Source: Ignelater luminosus (taxonomy: Eukaryota; Arthropoda; Insecta; Coleoptera; Elateridae). Taken from it: 64,000 nucleotides of DNA. Below, piece by piece: positions 23,465 to 35,454 of the stretch. Position numbers and translations under genes: made by a program. The stretch is from NCBI GenBank assembly GCA_011009095.1, contig VTPC01007248.1, positions 1 through 64,000 on the forward strand, written 5' to 3'. Numbering within the stretch: position 1 is the stretch's first letter; each line of letters begins with the position of its first letter. The notes under the pieces were generated by a model that searched no databases, was not told where the DNA came from, and was given only the letters and a program-made list of their open reading frames with translations.

Positions 23465-26260
23465 CTTATAAGCTTAAAATAGGTCCTGCTGCGTCAGTAC
23501 TTACATTCTTTATATAGATACCCTGTATATCTGCCACGATTTCAAGGGGTAATCTTGAAAAGTGTGGAAACCAATTTATTAAATAGACATTCATTATCAA
23601 CAGGAATTAGGTACACTAGTCCGGGCTTCTCAAAGGCTAACCTATTGGACTTCCACGACCAATCCACTTTGTGGAAAGCTTTTATTAAACCACTCTCAAA
23701 CTCTAGCAGTATAATAAGATCGTGTTTCATTTTACTATTGCCGCCCATAGGCTTATCAAAAAGCTAACTTGAAAATTGTTTTCCTGAAAGATGTGGGAAC
23801 TTTGGACATTAGATGTACCTTTTTTCCACAGTACGTTGCTTACAAAGACAGGGTATCTGTATCTGTTGAGCAACTATCTGCAAAAGATAACACGTTTCTC
23901 AAAATCTGCCTCCATAAAATGCTGAACTCCAGTTTTTTTGATAGGGATGAAGCCCATTTTTTTACATTTTGAGTAGAGTGCTGATGCTGGGATCGCTTTT
24001 TGCAATATCCAGGACGTCTTTTTCTAAATTGACGTTGACAACCTACCTCCATTTAAATTATGAACGGGTATACTGTCTCCAGATTCTCTAACTCTTAGGT
24101 GTGCATTTGGAACAACATTATGATTTGAATGGCGTCTATTTGGAAAACATTTTGCATAAAGTCTGGCAGCTTTATTGTAATTCCCATTACATTTCCCAAA
24201 AAACCAGAATCATAACTGCATACTCATTTATTGCATATTCATGACAAAGCTAAAGAAAAACCAAACTATAAAACTGAAATACAATAACTAGGATTAATAC
24301 GTGTACATGCCAAAAAAACCGGGAACTGCAAGTTAGTAAACAGAAACAGAACACAATAAAAATCTAAGCAAAACCAGAAACTCAACAAAGAGAACAAGAA
24401 TACAAACAACGGAAACGTGTAACAATATTTAAAAAACGTTTTATTTCTAATTTAAAGGTTACTCACCAAATAACTTTAAGGCTTTTAGAAATCATCTGGT
24501 TAATGATAACTCATTTAATTTTAAATTGTGGGTGTCAGATAATTTTATAGCAGATTAGGGATATATATATATTAATAATAAACCACAGGTCTTGAATATC
24601 TAAAACCGATAAATATCATCCGATACCATTATACAATGTTGAGCGCCAGAGGCTTTGTTTTAAGTGGGACAAAGTCTCAAAACCCAAGCAGACGTGGTGT
24701 TTATCAATAAAATATAAGACACAAAAAAATAATATACAGTTTTATTTAAGCAAAATGTTTATTGCAAAAACACATTTAACACAAAAATGAATAATAAAAG
24801 GGAAAGCCACTCTTCAACACGAGTGAAAAACCTTTTAAATTTTAAATAATCCTCATTAAATAGAGGTGACGTTACCATAGTTTAATTAATAACTAAGTTA
24901 ACAAACAAATAAGGGTCAATAATAACAACTTAATTATCAATAAACAAATACTTATCTAGAATATTCAATGCATTTATAATCATGAAACAGGTGGGTATCA
25001 TCGATAGCAAGCAATTAATATCCATAAACAGATGGATATCCACAATATTGAATATAATAAGTGGATTTTGACAATAACCACTAGTTCAATAAAAAAACCA
25101 ATAGTTGTCACCAAATTGCAATATAACAAGTTTCACCTTCTATGTCGTATGAACAAATTTTAAAAACAAAATAAACGTTAAAACACAGTTTAACTCACAG
25201 ATATGTATGTACTTCCTGGCTTTATCACATTCCTCATGAGGATCTACATTCAATGCTGATTCTACATCTTGTTTGTCGATCCAAGTACCATTGTATATGT
25301 GAGATTATGAACGAAATTACCTCTAATGAATTAGCGTGCTCAAATTAATAGCAAATTCAAATTATTCTGGTTTTTCTAATGGTAAACAACAGGATTTTCA
25401 CTTAAAGCCACTTCCGAGAACCATTAGTGGACCCACCCCTATAACGAAAGCATTTAGGGAATTAAACAAAAATCCTCGGTTTTCTTGCAGGTCCAAAGGC
25501 TAAAAAGAAACTCACAACACACGAAAAAACAAACTAACACAATATTTAGTCAGACTCGCTGAAGAAATCTAATTTTTGATTGCAAAATTCTAACTGCAAA
25601 TATCATAATCAACCCGTTGGTTGTGCAACAACTTTCACAATGCCTTTGTCTCAGATTAAAACGGAAGGACCACGCCTGTAACGAATGTCCGCCTTTCCGC
25701 CAAATTAAAAAATGTGAACCGACTAAAATTACACAAAATCAAACTGAAGAGAAAATCAATGACCTAAGATTAATATTTTGCTTTTTTAAATTAAATTAGA
25801 ATTTCTAAAGAATTATCAAACACAAATTAAGTTTTTAGACGGGAACATAACAAATATTCAAAAAAATGTTAAAATCGAACCGTTGAAGAATATTTCATTA
25901 GGGGATTCCCCAAAGATAATAAAATACGCATTTTCCTACAAAGGATGATAAGAAAAACTTAAAAATGTAGAATTCCTAATTCAATTTAATCAATGAACAA
26001 ATCAAATTTTAAATTCAGCAATAAATTATGGAATATTAAATTTAAAAAGTCCAGAATATGCATCCACATTATTTTATGACACTCTCGTACCAACTTAGAA
26101 TAATGAAATCTTGGCAGGATTTTAGGAAATTTAAATAATTTTATGACGACGAGTAACAAACCGTTACAAACGGAATAGGAAGTATTTAATTAAGGAATAA
26201 CTTAACAACAAACAGCAAATCACAAAATTTATGTGTAGCGTCAGCTAACTACAAATGTCA
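23465..26260. other. Intergenic DNA between the ABCA copies, no gene recognised
   Basis: AT-rich sequence with short frames on both strands (for example 23555-23767 + and 25617-25799 +; the latter is Cys-rich but short). No domain was recognised. An ACCCTGTATAT motif near 23520 recurs at about 26400 and, as variants, near 31630 and 55770. Such motifs often mark ends of small insect repeats, but no complete element could be delimited. Confidence 0.45.
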
Positions 26261-26262
26261 AA

Positions 26263-26855
26263 ATGTATTTGATGTCTTGTAATTTAATGTTAAAGGTGTT
26301 AACTTCTTCATCGTTGTACAAGAAAAACAAGCGGCAAAGGAAAACTCTGGTTGTAGATTTGCATTCAGAGCTTATAAAAAAAAACGTCTACCTGTATATA
26401 CACCCTGTATATACAGATTTGAGGAAGGTCACTATTTACACTCCGCCGTCTCTAAGATTGAGTTGCTGCCAGCACACATTTTTATTATTGTATGATATTT
26501 AGGACCTCTTCCTGGAGTCTTTACTGTTACCTCTTTTAAGAGTTAGGTGCATCGGTACTTTTAAATTGAGATTTACAGATTTTTAACAAATCCTTTTATA
26601 TTTGCTTCCAGGTAGATCCACACATGGCTATTCTTCATAGATGTGATAATATGCAAGGAGTTCGTTGTATTATGGGAAATATGTGCTCTTCAAACAACAG
26701 AAACTGTTACATTAACATTTAGGCTTTTGCATAGAACAAAAGGAACCTGGGCAAAAATGTATGTTTTTATTCTAGCAACGAATCATACGAAATGTTTTTG
26801 TCGAGATAATGGTTTTGTTTTTTTAGAACCTCTTATTAGAGTTAAGGGAGTTTAA
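26263..26855 (+). pseudogene. PDGF/VEGF-like growth factor (Pvf-like) fragment, frameshifted
   Basis: After an acceptor-like TTTGCTTCCAG (26621-26631), one frame reads VDPHMAILHRCDNMQGVRC. A neighbouring frame then reads ICALQTTETVTLTFRLLH and ends ATNHTKCFCRDNG, stopping at 26853-26855. The order RC...GxxC...C...CxC with the HxKCxC ending is the cystine-knot pattern of PDGF/VEGF proteins, including insect Pvf. An indel between about 26655 and 26685 is needed to join the two frames. A possible upstream piece, 26263 to about 26403, contains RKTLVVDLHSEL, resembling the region before the knot, but its expected Cys is absent. No signal peptide or complete gene is visible, so it is probably a relic or a partly assembled gene. 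Confidence 0.5.
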
Positions 26856-26980
26856 TCGATACCTTTCTAGCAATACTCAATATTAAGTTGATTTGCATAA
26901 AATTTACTTTTAGCAAATCATCATTAACATACATATAATATGTTTGCAGTCAGATTTTGTGTATTTATTTCCCCATGATA

Positions 26981-26985
26981 GTCAC
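26981..26985. repeat. Target-site duplication GTCAC, left
   Basis: GTCAC directly precedes the 5' LTR and is repeated directly after the 3' LTR at 30998-31002. Five bases is the usual duplication size for Ty3/gypsy-type integration in insects. Confidence 0.85.
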
Positions 26986-27147
26986 TGTAGTGAGAGCTGG
27001 CAACATGGTAATGTGACAGCACTTGCTCTCTCCCCGCTCGCAAGATGTCCGATAGAGTTGTATGCTGTAGGCTGTATGAAAGATTGTTGTAAGATAATAA
27101 ATGCTATAAAATAAACTATTCTTATAATTAAGAAGCCTCCCCAAACA
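26986..27147 (+). repeat. 5' LTR (162 bp)
   Basis: Direct match to 30833-30997. The one obvious difference is a missing GTT unit in an ATTGTTGTAAG stretch; a few single substitutions also occur. TG...CA ends are present. An ATAAA-rich segment in its second half could serve as a polyadenylation signal. Confidence 0.92.
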
Positions 27148-27244
27148 TGGTGGCAGCGGTAAAACGACATTAAAATAAACGAAATACCGGTAAATGTAAA
27201 TCAACAAACGAAAAAGAAACGAGTACGAAAAAAAAAGAAGAAAC

Positions 27245-27718
27245 ATGGCGGAAGCATCAGAAGCAGTTGTGCTGAATAACCTTAAAGCACCGGAAAAATT
27301 AGATTTCCAGGATCCGAATGCATGGTTTAAATGGAAACTAAGATTCGAGAGGTATTTGAAGCTAAGTCAACAAACGAAGAAGTCCGACGAAGATAAAATT
27401 GACTTAATGTTGTATTTGATGGGAGAAAAGGCGGATGACATTTTCTTGACCTTCAAACAAACCGAAGAGAACGGAGAAAATGTAAAATGGTCGTATGAAA
27501 AGTTAGTAGCTGCTTTCCATAAACATTTTAAACCGAGAGTAAATGTTGTATTTGAAAGATACAAATTTAATGCTCGAATTCAGCAACCTGGTGAAACCGC
27601 AGAAAGTTTCATTACAGCCCTTCATAAATTGGCAGAATCATGTGAATACGGACAAATGAAACCAGGACAAATAAAAGAACTGATACGGGATCGTATATTA
27701 ATTGGAATGGCAGAATAA
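27245..27718 (+). pseudogene. Gypsy Gag, truncated
   Basis: A 157-codon frame starts MAEASEAVVLNN. It contains the retrotransposon capsid-type stretch WFKWKLRFERYLKL and further on YKFNARIQQPGETAESFITA, matching the gag core of insect gypsy elements. It stops directly after LIRDRILIGMAE. The usual C-terminal part with CCHC zinc knuckles is absent. Protease sequence begins immediately in another frame, so a deletion has fused gag to pol across this point. Confidence 0.85.
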
Positions 27719-30668
27719 TTCTCAATTTAAAGTAGATATAGAAGTAGCAGAATTAAATAAAAACTTAGAATTTTTAGTAGATACAGCATCTGAAATTACT
27801 TGTATCAGTACTAGTGAATTAAAACCTCATATTAAGCTAAGTAAGCCAATTCGAAAAGCTTGTGGACCAGATGGTCATGAATTGAAAGTAGTGGGCTACA
27901 CAAGATTGAAGCTATGTTATAATAGAATAAGCAAATTTATAAATGTATATTTTATAAATAACTTGTTAAACCCAATTCTAGGGTGCGATGCCATTAAACA
28001 ACTACAAGTTCTTAAAATAGTAGGTAATGTGCAAATAGAAAAAGAATTTCCAGAAGTATTTAAGGAATTAGGTAAAATTAAAGGAGAAATGGAGATCAAA
28101 GTAAATGAAAATGCTAAACCTCCTGCACTCACAACTCCTAGAATTGTACCTATTCCACTTCTAAACAAAGTTAAAGCAGAATTGGATAGAATGATAAAAT
28201 TAGATGTAATAGAACCGGTAGATTTTCCTACCAAGTTTTGTGCTCCTATGGTAATTGTTGCGAAAGGTGACAAGGTAAGAATTTGTGGAGATTTCACTGA
28301 ATTAAATAAGTTTGTAGATCGACCAGTGTTTCCAATACATAAAGTTGAATATACATTGTCCCAACTGAAAGGTGCAAAAGTCTTTAGTAAGATAGATGCA
28401 AATTCAGGATTTTATCAAGTAAAATTAAGTGAAGATAGTAAGCCTTTAACAACTTTTATAACACCATTTGGGCGATTTATGTACAAAAGATGTCCTTTTG
28501 GATTAAATAGTGCACCAGAGTATTATAGTAATAGAATAGCTCAAACATTAGAGGGAATTACCAATGTACTTTTTCATATAGATGATGTTTAAGTATTTGG
28601 AAAGAATAATGAGGAACATGATAAGATTCTTAGAGAAGTTTTAAAACGTTACTGTGAAAATGGAATTACTATAAACAAATCAAAAAGCGTATTTGGTGTA
28701 AATAAAATTAATTTTTTAGGGCGTGTAGTTAGCACCGAAGGAATCAGTATTGAGCCTAGCAGGATTGAAACTATAAGTAAGTTTACGGAACCAAAGAATA
28801 AAACTGAACTTTTAAGATTTTTAGGTTTAGTTAACTTTGTTGGTAGATACATTCCAAATAAAAGCAGGGAATTAGAACCATTAAATAGTTTACTGGGGGC
28901 AAATCAATTATTCATTTGGGATATTGATCAGAAAACTGCATTTAACAAAATAAAAAGTCTTTTACAAAAAGCTCCATGTTTAGCTCATTATGATTGTACA
29001 AAGAAAATTATTGTTAGTGCAGATAGCTCATCTTACGGGATAGGTTGTGCATTAATGCAAGAAGATGATACGGGTACCAGGCAAATTATAAGTTATGCAT
29101 CTAGAACATTAACAACTGTACTGAACGCATGTATGCTCAAATTGAAAAGGAAACATTAGCATTAACTTGGGCTACAGAAAAGTTTCAAGAATATGTGTTA
29201 GGTATTCCAATCATTTTAGAGACCGATCATAAACCGTTAGTTCAGATATTAATGAAAAAAAAAATATAGACGAATTAACACCACGTTTACAAAGGTTTAG
29301 AATACGTCTCATGAAATATAATTATAAAGTACAATATCTTCCAGGAAAACAATTAGTAGTAGCAGATTGTCTTTCAAGAAATCCATTAGAAGTAGATAAA
29401 GATGAAATAGGCGAAGAATTGCTTGAAACAACTGAAGCACATGTGAATATTTCTATCGCTCAAAATATTTTAGATAGGATCCAACAATTTCAAACAGAAG
29501 ATCCAATTTGTAAACAATTAAAAGAATTCTGTACCAATGGTTGGCCAGATAGAACCAAATTATCAAAAGATCTACAACCTTATTATCAGCATAGATCTGA
29601 CATTTCATACAATAAAGGTTATTTATTAAAAGCAAATCGTATTATAATACCTCCACCATTACAGATGTATGTGTTGCAACAGTTACACAAAGGTCATTTA
29701 GGAATTAATAAGTGTAGAGCTAGGGCTAAAGAATCAGGTGGTTAGGATTAAGTACACAATTACATACTTTAGTTGAATTTTGTCCAACTTGTGTGGAGAA
29801 TAGAACAAATCAAAAAGAACCCTTTGTAAAGGAGAAAATCCCTGATCAGCCTTGGGAGAAATTAGGTATGGATTTACTTAAAGCACAAGGTAAATGGTAC
29901 TTAATAGTTGATTATTATTCTCAATACTTTGAGTTACTTCAATTAAACTATCTAACAGAAGAATGTGTAATACAAAATTGTAAAGCAGTTTTTGCTCGAC
30001 TTGGCATTCCAAAAACAGTTAGAACTGATAACGGATCACAATTTCAAAGTAAATTTAGAGAATTTGCAAAAACTTATGGATTTAATTTTGTAACTAGTAG
30101 TCCATATTATAGTCAATCAAATGGGTGCTCAGAAGCAGCAGTCAAAATTGCAAAAAATTTAATTAAGAAATCAGAGGATATATATGAGGGATTATTAGCT
30201 TATCGATCAGCTCCCTTAGAACAAGGATTCTCTCCTGCAGAACTACTAATGTGTAGAAAAGTTAGAACAACAGTTCCATCATTAAATATTAAAAAGTCAT
30301 TCAATAAAAAACAATTTCATTGTAAACTAGAAATAAGAAAGGAAAAACAAAGAAAGAACTACAATAAAAGACATAAGGTTAAAGAACTTTCTATTCTAAA
30401 AGAAGGGGATAGAGTTTAGGTGCAAGATTTAAGAAAATACGGGAAAGTTGTTGGTATCCCTGCCACATTGAAATGTCCAAGATCTTATTTAATTAAATGC
30501 GACGATACAAATTATCGTAGAAATAGATGGCATTTAGTACCAGCACCTTTTTCAAATGAAAGTCAATTCATAGATACTAGTACAGATAGTTTAAGGCAAA
30601 CAAATGAGAATAAGAACGGGAAAATCTTGATGTTACAGTTGTTAATCAAGATGGTAATGTTAATTTAG
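27719..30668 (+). pseudogene. Gypsy Pol (protease, RT, RNase H, integrase), broken
   Basis: The protease has FLVDTASEITCIS (about 27770). RT runs from about 28040 to the active site HIDD, interrupted by a TAA at 28590-28592 just after FHIDDV. The RT thumb continues in the same frame (GVNKINFLGRVVSTEG), followed by RNase H (SADSSSYGIGCAL). A frameshift near 29120-29150 and another at the A-run near 29265 follow. RNase H ends with ETDHKPL, then comes the linker YLPGKQLVVADCLSRNP. Integrase (29793-30419) shows TDNGSQF and the downstream Glu of the DDE triad. A TAG at 30417-30419 splits off its C-terminal tail. At least four lesions exist, so no functional polyprotein is made. Confidence 0.88.
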
Positions 30669-30832
30669 AAAATAGAGAGGTAATACGAGATAATGATAGT
30701 ATTAGTGTAAAAGTGGAAAACTTTCAAGAACAAGAAACAGAATGTGTCAATAAATCAATTGAGGCTAAGAGACTTAGAAAGCCTCCCAGTTGGTTTAAAG
30801 ATTATGTTAAGGCTTAATCTTAAAGAAGGGAA

Positions 30833-30997
30833 TGTAGTGAGAGCTGGCAACATGGTAATGTGACAGCACTTGCTTTCTCCCCGCTCGCAAGATGTCCGAT
30901 AGAGTTGTATGCTGTAGGCTGTATGAAAGATTGTTGTTGTAAGATAATAAATGCTATAAAATAAACTATTCTTATAATTAAGAAGCCTCCCCAAACA
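30833..30997 (+). repeat. 3' LTR (165 bp)
   Basis: Near-identical to the 5' LTR, with an extra GTT in the ATTGTTGTTGTAAG stretch. It is followed at once by GTCAC (30998-31002), the right target duplication. Confidence 0.92.
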
Positions 30998-31002
30998 GTC
31001 AC

Positions 31003-34000
31003 CAGAGGAATAAAGTCACTTTTCTTGTTGGCGCGCACGTCTGTGTCGTACGACTGTAAATCCTTTTTTGATCTTTCTGTGTTTCACTTATGCATTAGAT
31101 TTAATTTTAGACTTTCTTAATAAGCTTTTTGACAGTGACAGTTTTGTTGTAATTTTATGAACAAATAAATTCTATAAATAATAAATAATTGAATTGATTA
31201 TTTTGCATTTAACCGTAGCACTGAAAGTTTTTTCAATTTACCAACTTATTCATTTATTTAAACAGTTACGATATAATAATCTTCATAATTTATTTATTAC
31301 AACAATCACTTGTTAAACTCAGGTGACAATACCAAGTTTAGTTTAGAAATCAGAACAAAAAACCCAATTCTGAAAGATTAAAAAACTCATAGCTGCCTAA
31401 ATTGATGAAAGTACAAGTATTTTAGAGTATTATTGAAGACGAATGCTGTTGTTCGACTTTTAACAATTTACAGAGAATCTACCAAACTAGAGTGTTACAG
31501 TCTTAACTTCAGTTTGTTTTTTTTCATCCCTTGGATGAAAAGATTCAAAGAACAAAAGACACTATCTTTTTAAAATCGCAATTACTTTTAAAGAAATAAA
31601 AAGAATGCTTTTTAAAAAAAGATTTAGATACACCCTATATATGCCTTGAACCAAGCATTTTTCCATTTACTTTTTGGAAATTAATTAATATTAACTATAC
31701 TTACAAATAAAATCTTTCATGAAGTTTCTCTTCCTCTGGTAATGTCCCCCGGAACTAATGCTGTATTACCCTGAATCACTAAATTGATTTTGTGGATGGT
31801 AAAACTCCTTGCTTTTATATACATCTAGAAGCAAAAGTCTCACTGGAAAATGGCATAAAACCAAAACGATGAAAAGATTTGAAATATTATTTTACCTTAC
31901 GCGATTCCATACGCCCAACTTTTCCAGATTTCTTCGAAGATTGGAATAGATAAAAGGTAGCCAGGCTATTCGTCCATGTGGTATCGCAAAGCAAAGCTTC
32001 TTAAGACTTTCTTGGAATAAGAGACTTACCATCTGGTCGTTTCCTAAACTCCAGCGGCTTTAGTACAGGTAGAATATCCGCAGCAATTAAAGCTTGATTA
32101 TGTTACTATGTAGCGATATAGCGAGACAATCCCTTAACATTTTTGTGGCAACTTAGACCGCGATAACATAAGCTGTTTTTGGCCACAAGTGCATTCGTGA
32201 GGTTTGCAGACAGGTTGACCTATACTTTCAAGGCGATAACAATATGAAAAGTGGAATCATCTAAATGTGTACATAGTAGAGATAGCACAACGCATTTAAC
32301 CAAGCATCCCTCTTAGGTTCAATGTGTACAGAGATAGTGGAACCTGAAATTTTGACATACCCCTCCCTTTTGTCGAATTTTCTTTTTCCCTTGTTGGGGA
32401 GCATTTGTATAACTTCTTGTACTTGGGTGTGTAATAGTTTCAAAATCAGGCAGGTCGGAAACTGATGCTTCAATATCAGCAACTTCATGTAAATTGAGGT
32501 TAGTTTGTGGATTTTTGTCGCTCTCAGGCACATAGTCTTCATCGCTACTCGTATGAGTACTTTCGAAGGGTTCCTTAATGATAATTTCACGGTCTGAAGA
32601 CATTCTTCAATGTTTAATTTTGATGCGGCACCATGTGATATAAATAACATTACAAAACAATGCAATAACCAGCCAAGTCCAGGAGTTAGTTGATTATTGT
32701 ACAGTCTGAAATGGCAGGCAACTACAACTACTCCCGTGTAACGCGTATTTCAGGCATATGAAGCGTGTTAGTGCACAGGAAGAAGCCAAAGGACAAGATG
32801 AAGTTAGCAGTATCGAAATTAGAATTTCAGCAAGAATTGGATTTGGCTGGTTATTGCATTTAACCCTTTAATTGTTTTTATATAGAATAATAATTTTGTA
32901 TGTCAATATAGCATAATGTGGTGATTAATACTTTGCAATACTAAAATATTTTAAATTAATACTACGCTTAATTGCTTATAAAACAGAATAAAAATGAAGT
33001 ATCAACATAAGTACTTTAAAGTGAATTCCAATTCGTTATCATTTTGTTTTACAATATATTACATAAAATCGAAAGATATTTTTTGATATAAGATAAAAAA
33101 AGTTGGTCAGATGAAAACCTGCTTGAAACTTTATGATGCTATATAGCATTACAAAGAGATATAAGTTAAATGAGAATGACATATAACATTTACCTCTGGG
33201 AACCCCCTTACAGAAAAACATTTTTGAGTTTTCGCAAAAATAAAATATTTAAAAAGCTAACGCTATGTTGTGTAGAATATTTTTTTAATCGTAAACCAAT
33301 TTTTTAATTAAAATATTGAAAAGTGACCGAAAAAATGATTTTATGTAAACTAATTTGTTATAGAAAACTGCTGAAAATCAATGTTAAATTGAATATTTTT
33401 CTTTTTTAACACTAAATAATTTATTAACAACAATTAATTAACCATTCACAATGCAAATTTGCAAATATAACTGTTAATTTGCAGAAAAACATTTTATTGT
33501 TGCTAAAATTCGAAAATGTTTTTCTATAACGCCCCCCTCCCCCGCGAAGTAAATGTTATGTCATTTATATCTCTAAGTAAAGATATATGACTTTTTAAAT
33601 TTTGGATCAAATCAAATAATATTAACGGGTGGTAGTTACTCCACTGACTAAATGTACTCAGCTCATTAGAAGCGAGATCTTTTAAATGTTGAAAAACTAA
33701 CGAATCGAGACCATCAGTAGAACTAGGTTTCAAGGAAGATACTAAGTTCTGATTTGTGCAGCAGACACATCGCTGGAAAATGACTTTCTTTAATTCTGCT
33801 TGTGTGTTTTTCCATTAATTTCTAAAAAGTTGAAATATCTTTTAAAGATAAGAAGATTTCAGAACGTAGAAGACGAACAGCTCCGTTTATGTTACCACCA
33901 GAGTCTTAGTACAACTTTCCTTAACAAAATATTTTTGTTTTTGTTCTAGTCTTTGTTCTTAAAATTTTTTATTGCATGCGGATAATGTTTTATTAAAGAA

Positions 34001-34815
34001 CCAGCAGGAAAACTCTCATGTTTCGTCTAAAACAGATCGGCTTCTAGTGGTAGCAGTTAAAGATATCTTCTTGTTTTCGAATTAATTGGGTACACGTAAC
34101 ACTGCATGTGGAAAAGTTGTAGACTAAATCATGAATGTGTGCAGTTACCAACGACACAATTGTTCAGACTATTTGACAGTTCTTCAGCAACACATCTGAT
34201 GGTTATGAGATATATCCAGACGTCCTCTTTATATTGAAATGAATCACTCCATAACTTTTATGATAGATGTTTAGACATTTTATCTTTTTAGTTATAAGTA
34301 TTACCAGGTAATACTATTCAAGTATGAGATCAAATTCTTTTAATGAAGCTTTAACCAGAAGTCTAGATTGATAACTTACGAAGCACATGTTTGTTAGAGT
34401 ATTATAGATGAAGTGGGTATATCATTCATATTGCCTACATTGCACGTGAAATATCTCATAAAAACAATTAACGTTACTCATTGTTGGGTATACAAGTATG
34501 TTCCGCGAAATTCTGTTATGAATTAGTATTAAAATCTGTAACATACATTGTTATCAGTATTTATTTACATTTTTTCGATTTTAAGATAAACAGAATTTTA
34601 AAATTTTCTCATGGTGAATCATGTCCTTTAACGAACTTTTAAAAAAGTGCACAGCTATTCCAGTTTTATAGGTTGACATATTTTATCCACTCAAAAAGGA
34701 AATGAAATAGAAGTTTACTGTTTCTAGTATTTATTGCTAAAGAAATTTCCTAAAAGAGAAGCAAAGATTAGTGCGTATTTTTCATTTCAAAGTGTGTGCA
34801 GAAAAAAAATATCAA
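31003..34815. other. Intergenic DNA upstream of ABCA copy 2; one unrecognised acidic frame
   Basis: Mostly AT-rich sequence without gene structure. The minus-strand frame 32603-32319 (MSSDREIIIKEPFE..., rich in Ser, Asp and Glu with DEDYVPESD) looks like the disordered N-terminus of a protein. It lacks a recognisable domain and a clear donor site, so I leave it as a possible relic exon. The frame 33733-33524 (-) has no motif. Confidence 0.4.
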
Positions 34816-34819
34816 TAAT

Positions 34820-34960
34820 ATTCTTATCAGATTAATCTCAAGTGCCTTCCTAGAAGTTAGCAGCGATATCGCAGTCTGATATATCAGCTCATTATAAATA
34901 AAAATACTAAACCGTATATAGATTAGTTAGTTGTGTTAATTACAGCATCATGGCAACTTT
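34820..34960 (+). promoter_or_regulatory. Candidate promoter of ABCA copy 2, conserved with copy 1
   Basis: It carries CTTATCAG at 34823-34830, an AATCTCAAGTGCCTT block, a TATA-like gTATATAg (about 34914-34921) and GCATCATGGCAACTTTAGT (from 34945). These appear in the same order as at 2688-2810 upstream of copy 1. The GATA-type site and the block around the presumed start are the best-conserved parts. Transcription start is not proven. Confidence 0.5.
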
Positions 34961-35002
34961 AGTCTAGTCTAATTTATTTAATATTGAAAATTTTGGAATT
35001 TG
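34943..35002 (+). other. Inferred non-coding first exon of ABCA copy 2
   Basis: Homologous to 2790-2851 and ending at the donor GTGAGT (35003-35008). The next exon starts at 37146 after ATTTTACAG and carries the ATG at 37165. The left edge is approximate. Confidence 0.5.
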
Positions 35003-35454
35003 GTGAGTACTTGTTAATTTTCTTCTTCTTTTACTTCGCTAGTATTCTGTCAGAAAATTTAATGTTTTTATTACATTATTATTAAGTTTTAACTGTTACC
35101 ACAAATATTCTAATATAGTTAATGTATTCAAAAGAAAATTAACATTTTCGATCATTCCGCAATATAAATTGAATACGTGGCTATTACACTATCCTTGACT
35201 AATGCATTGCGTTAAAATGCATAAACCATATGGTTATCCAGGTTTTAATAAAATTTGAACAAGTATAACCAAATATAATTCGAGGAAAAGAGTTGAAAAG
35301 AGTTCCGAATTATACGCGGCTGATTGGCGGATTTTTCATTTTACAAGCTATAACTCTTCACACCTTCAAAATATTTAAAAATTGCAAAAGAAACAGTTGT
35401 TTGGCATCATAAAATCTTTTAAAAATGTAAAACAGAAATATTCACAGCCAACTA

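Larger units (their letters stand above)
26986..30997 (+). mobile_element. Ty3/gypsy LTR retrotransposon, 4.0 kb, internally degenerate
   Basis: Bounded by near-identical short LTRs (162 and 165 bp, beginning TGTAGTGAG and ending AAACA) with a GTCAC target duplication. Interior order is gag remnant, aspartic protease, reverse transcriptase, RNase H and integrase, which is the Ty3/gypsy order. No env-like frame follows integrase. TGGTGGCAGCGG right after the 5' LTR is the candidate primer-binding site, and the purine run AAAGAAGGGAA just before the 3' LTR is the polypurine tract. Stops, frameshifts and a gag deletion make it non-autonomous. The near-identical LTRs imply fairly recent insertion. 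Confidence 0.93.

Noticed and set aside
26986..30997. Endogenous retrovirus with env
   Set aside because: After integrase only about 160 bp without an open frame precede the 3' LTR, so it is an env-less LTR retrotransposon.
32319..32603. Acidic minus-strand ORF as a complete gene
   Set aside because: It lacks a domain and convincing splice signals, so only noted as a possible relic exon.
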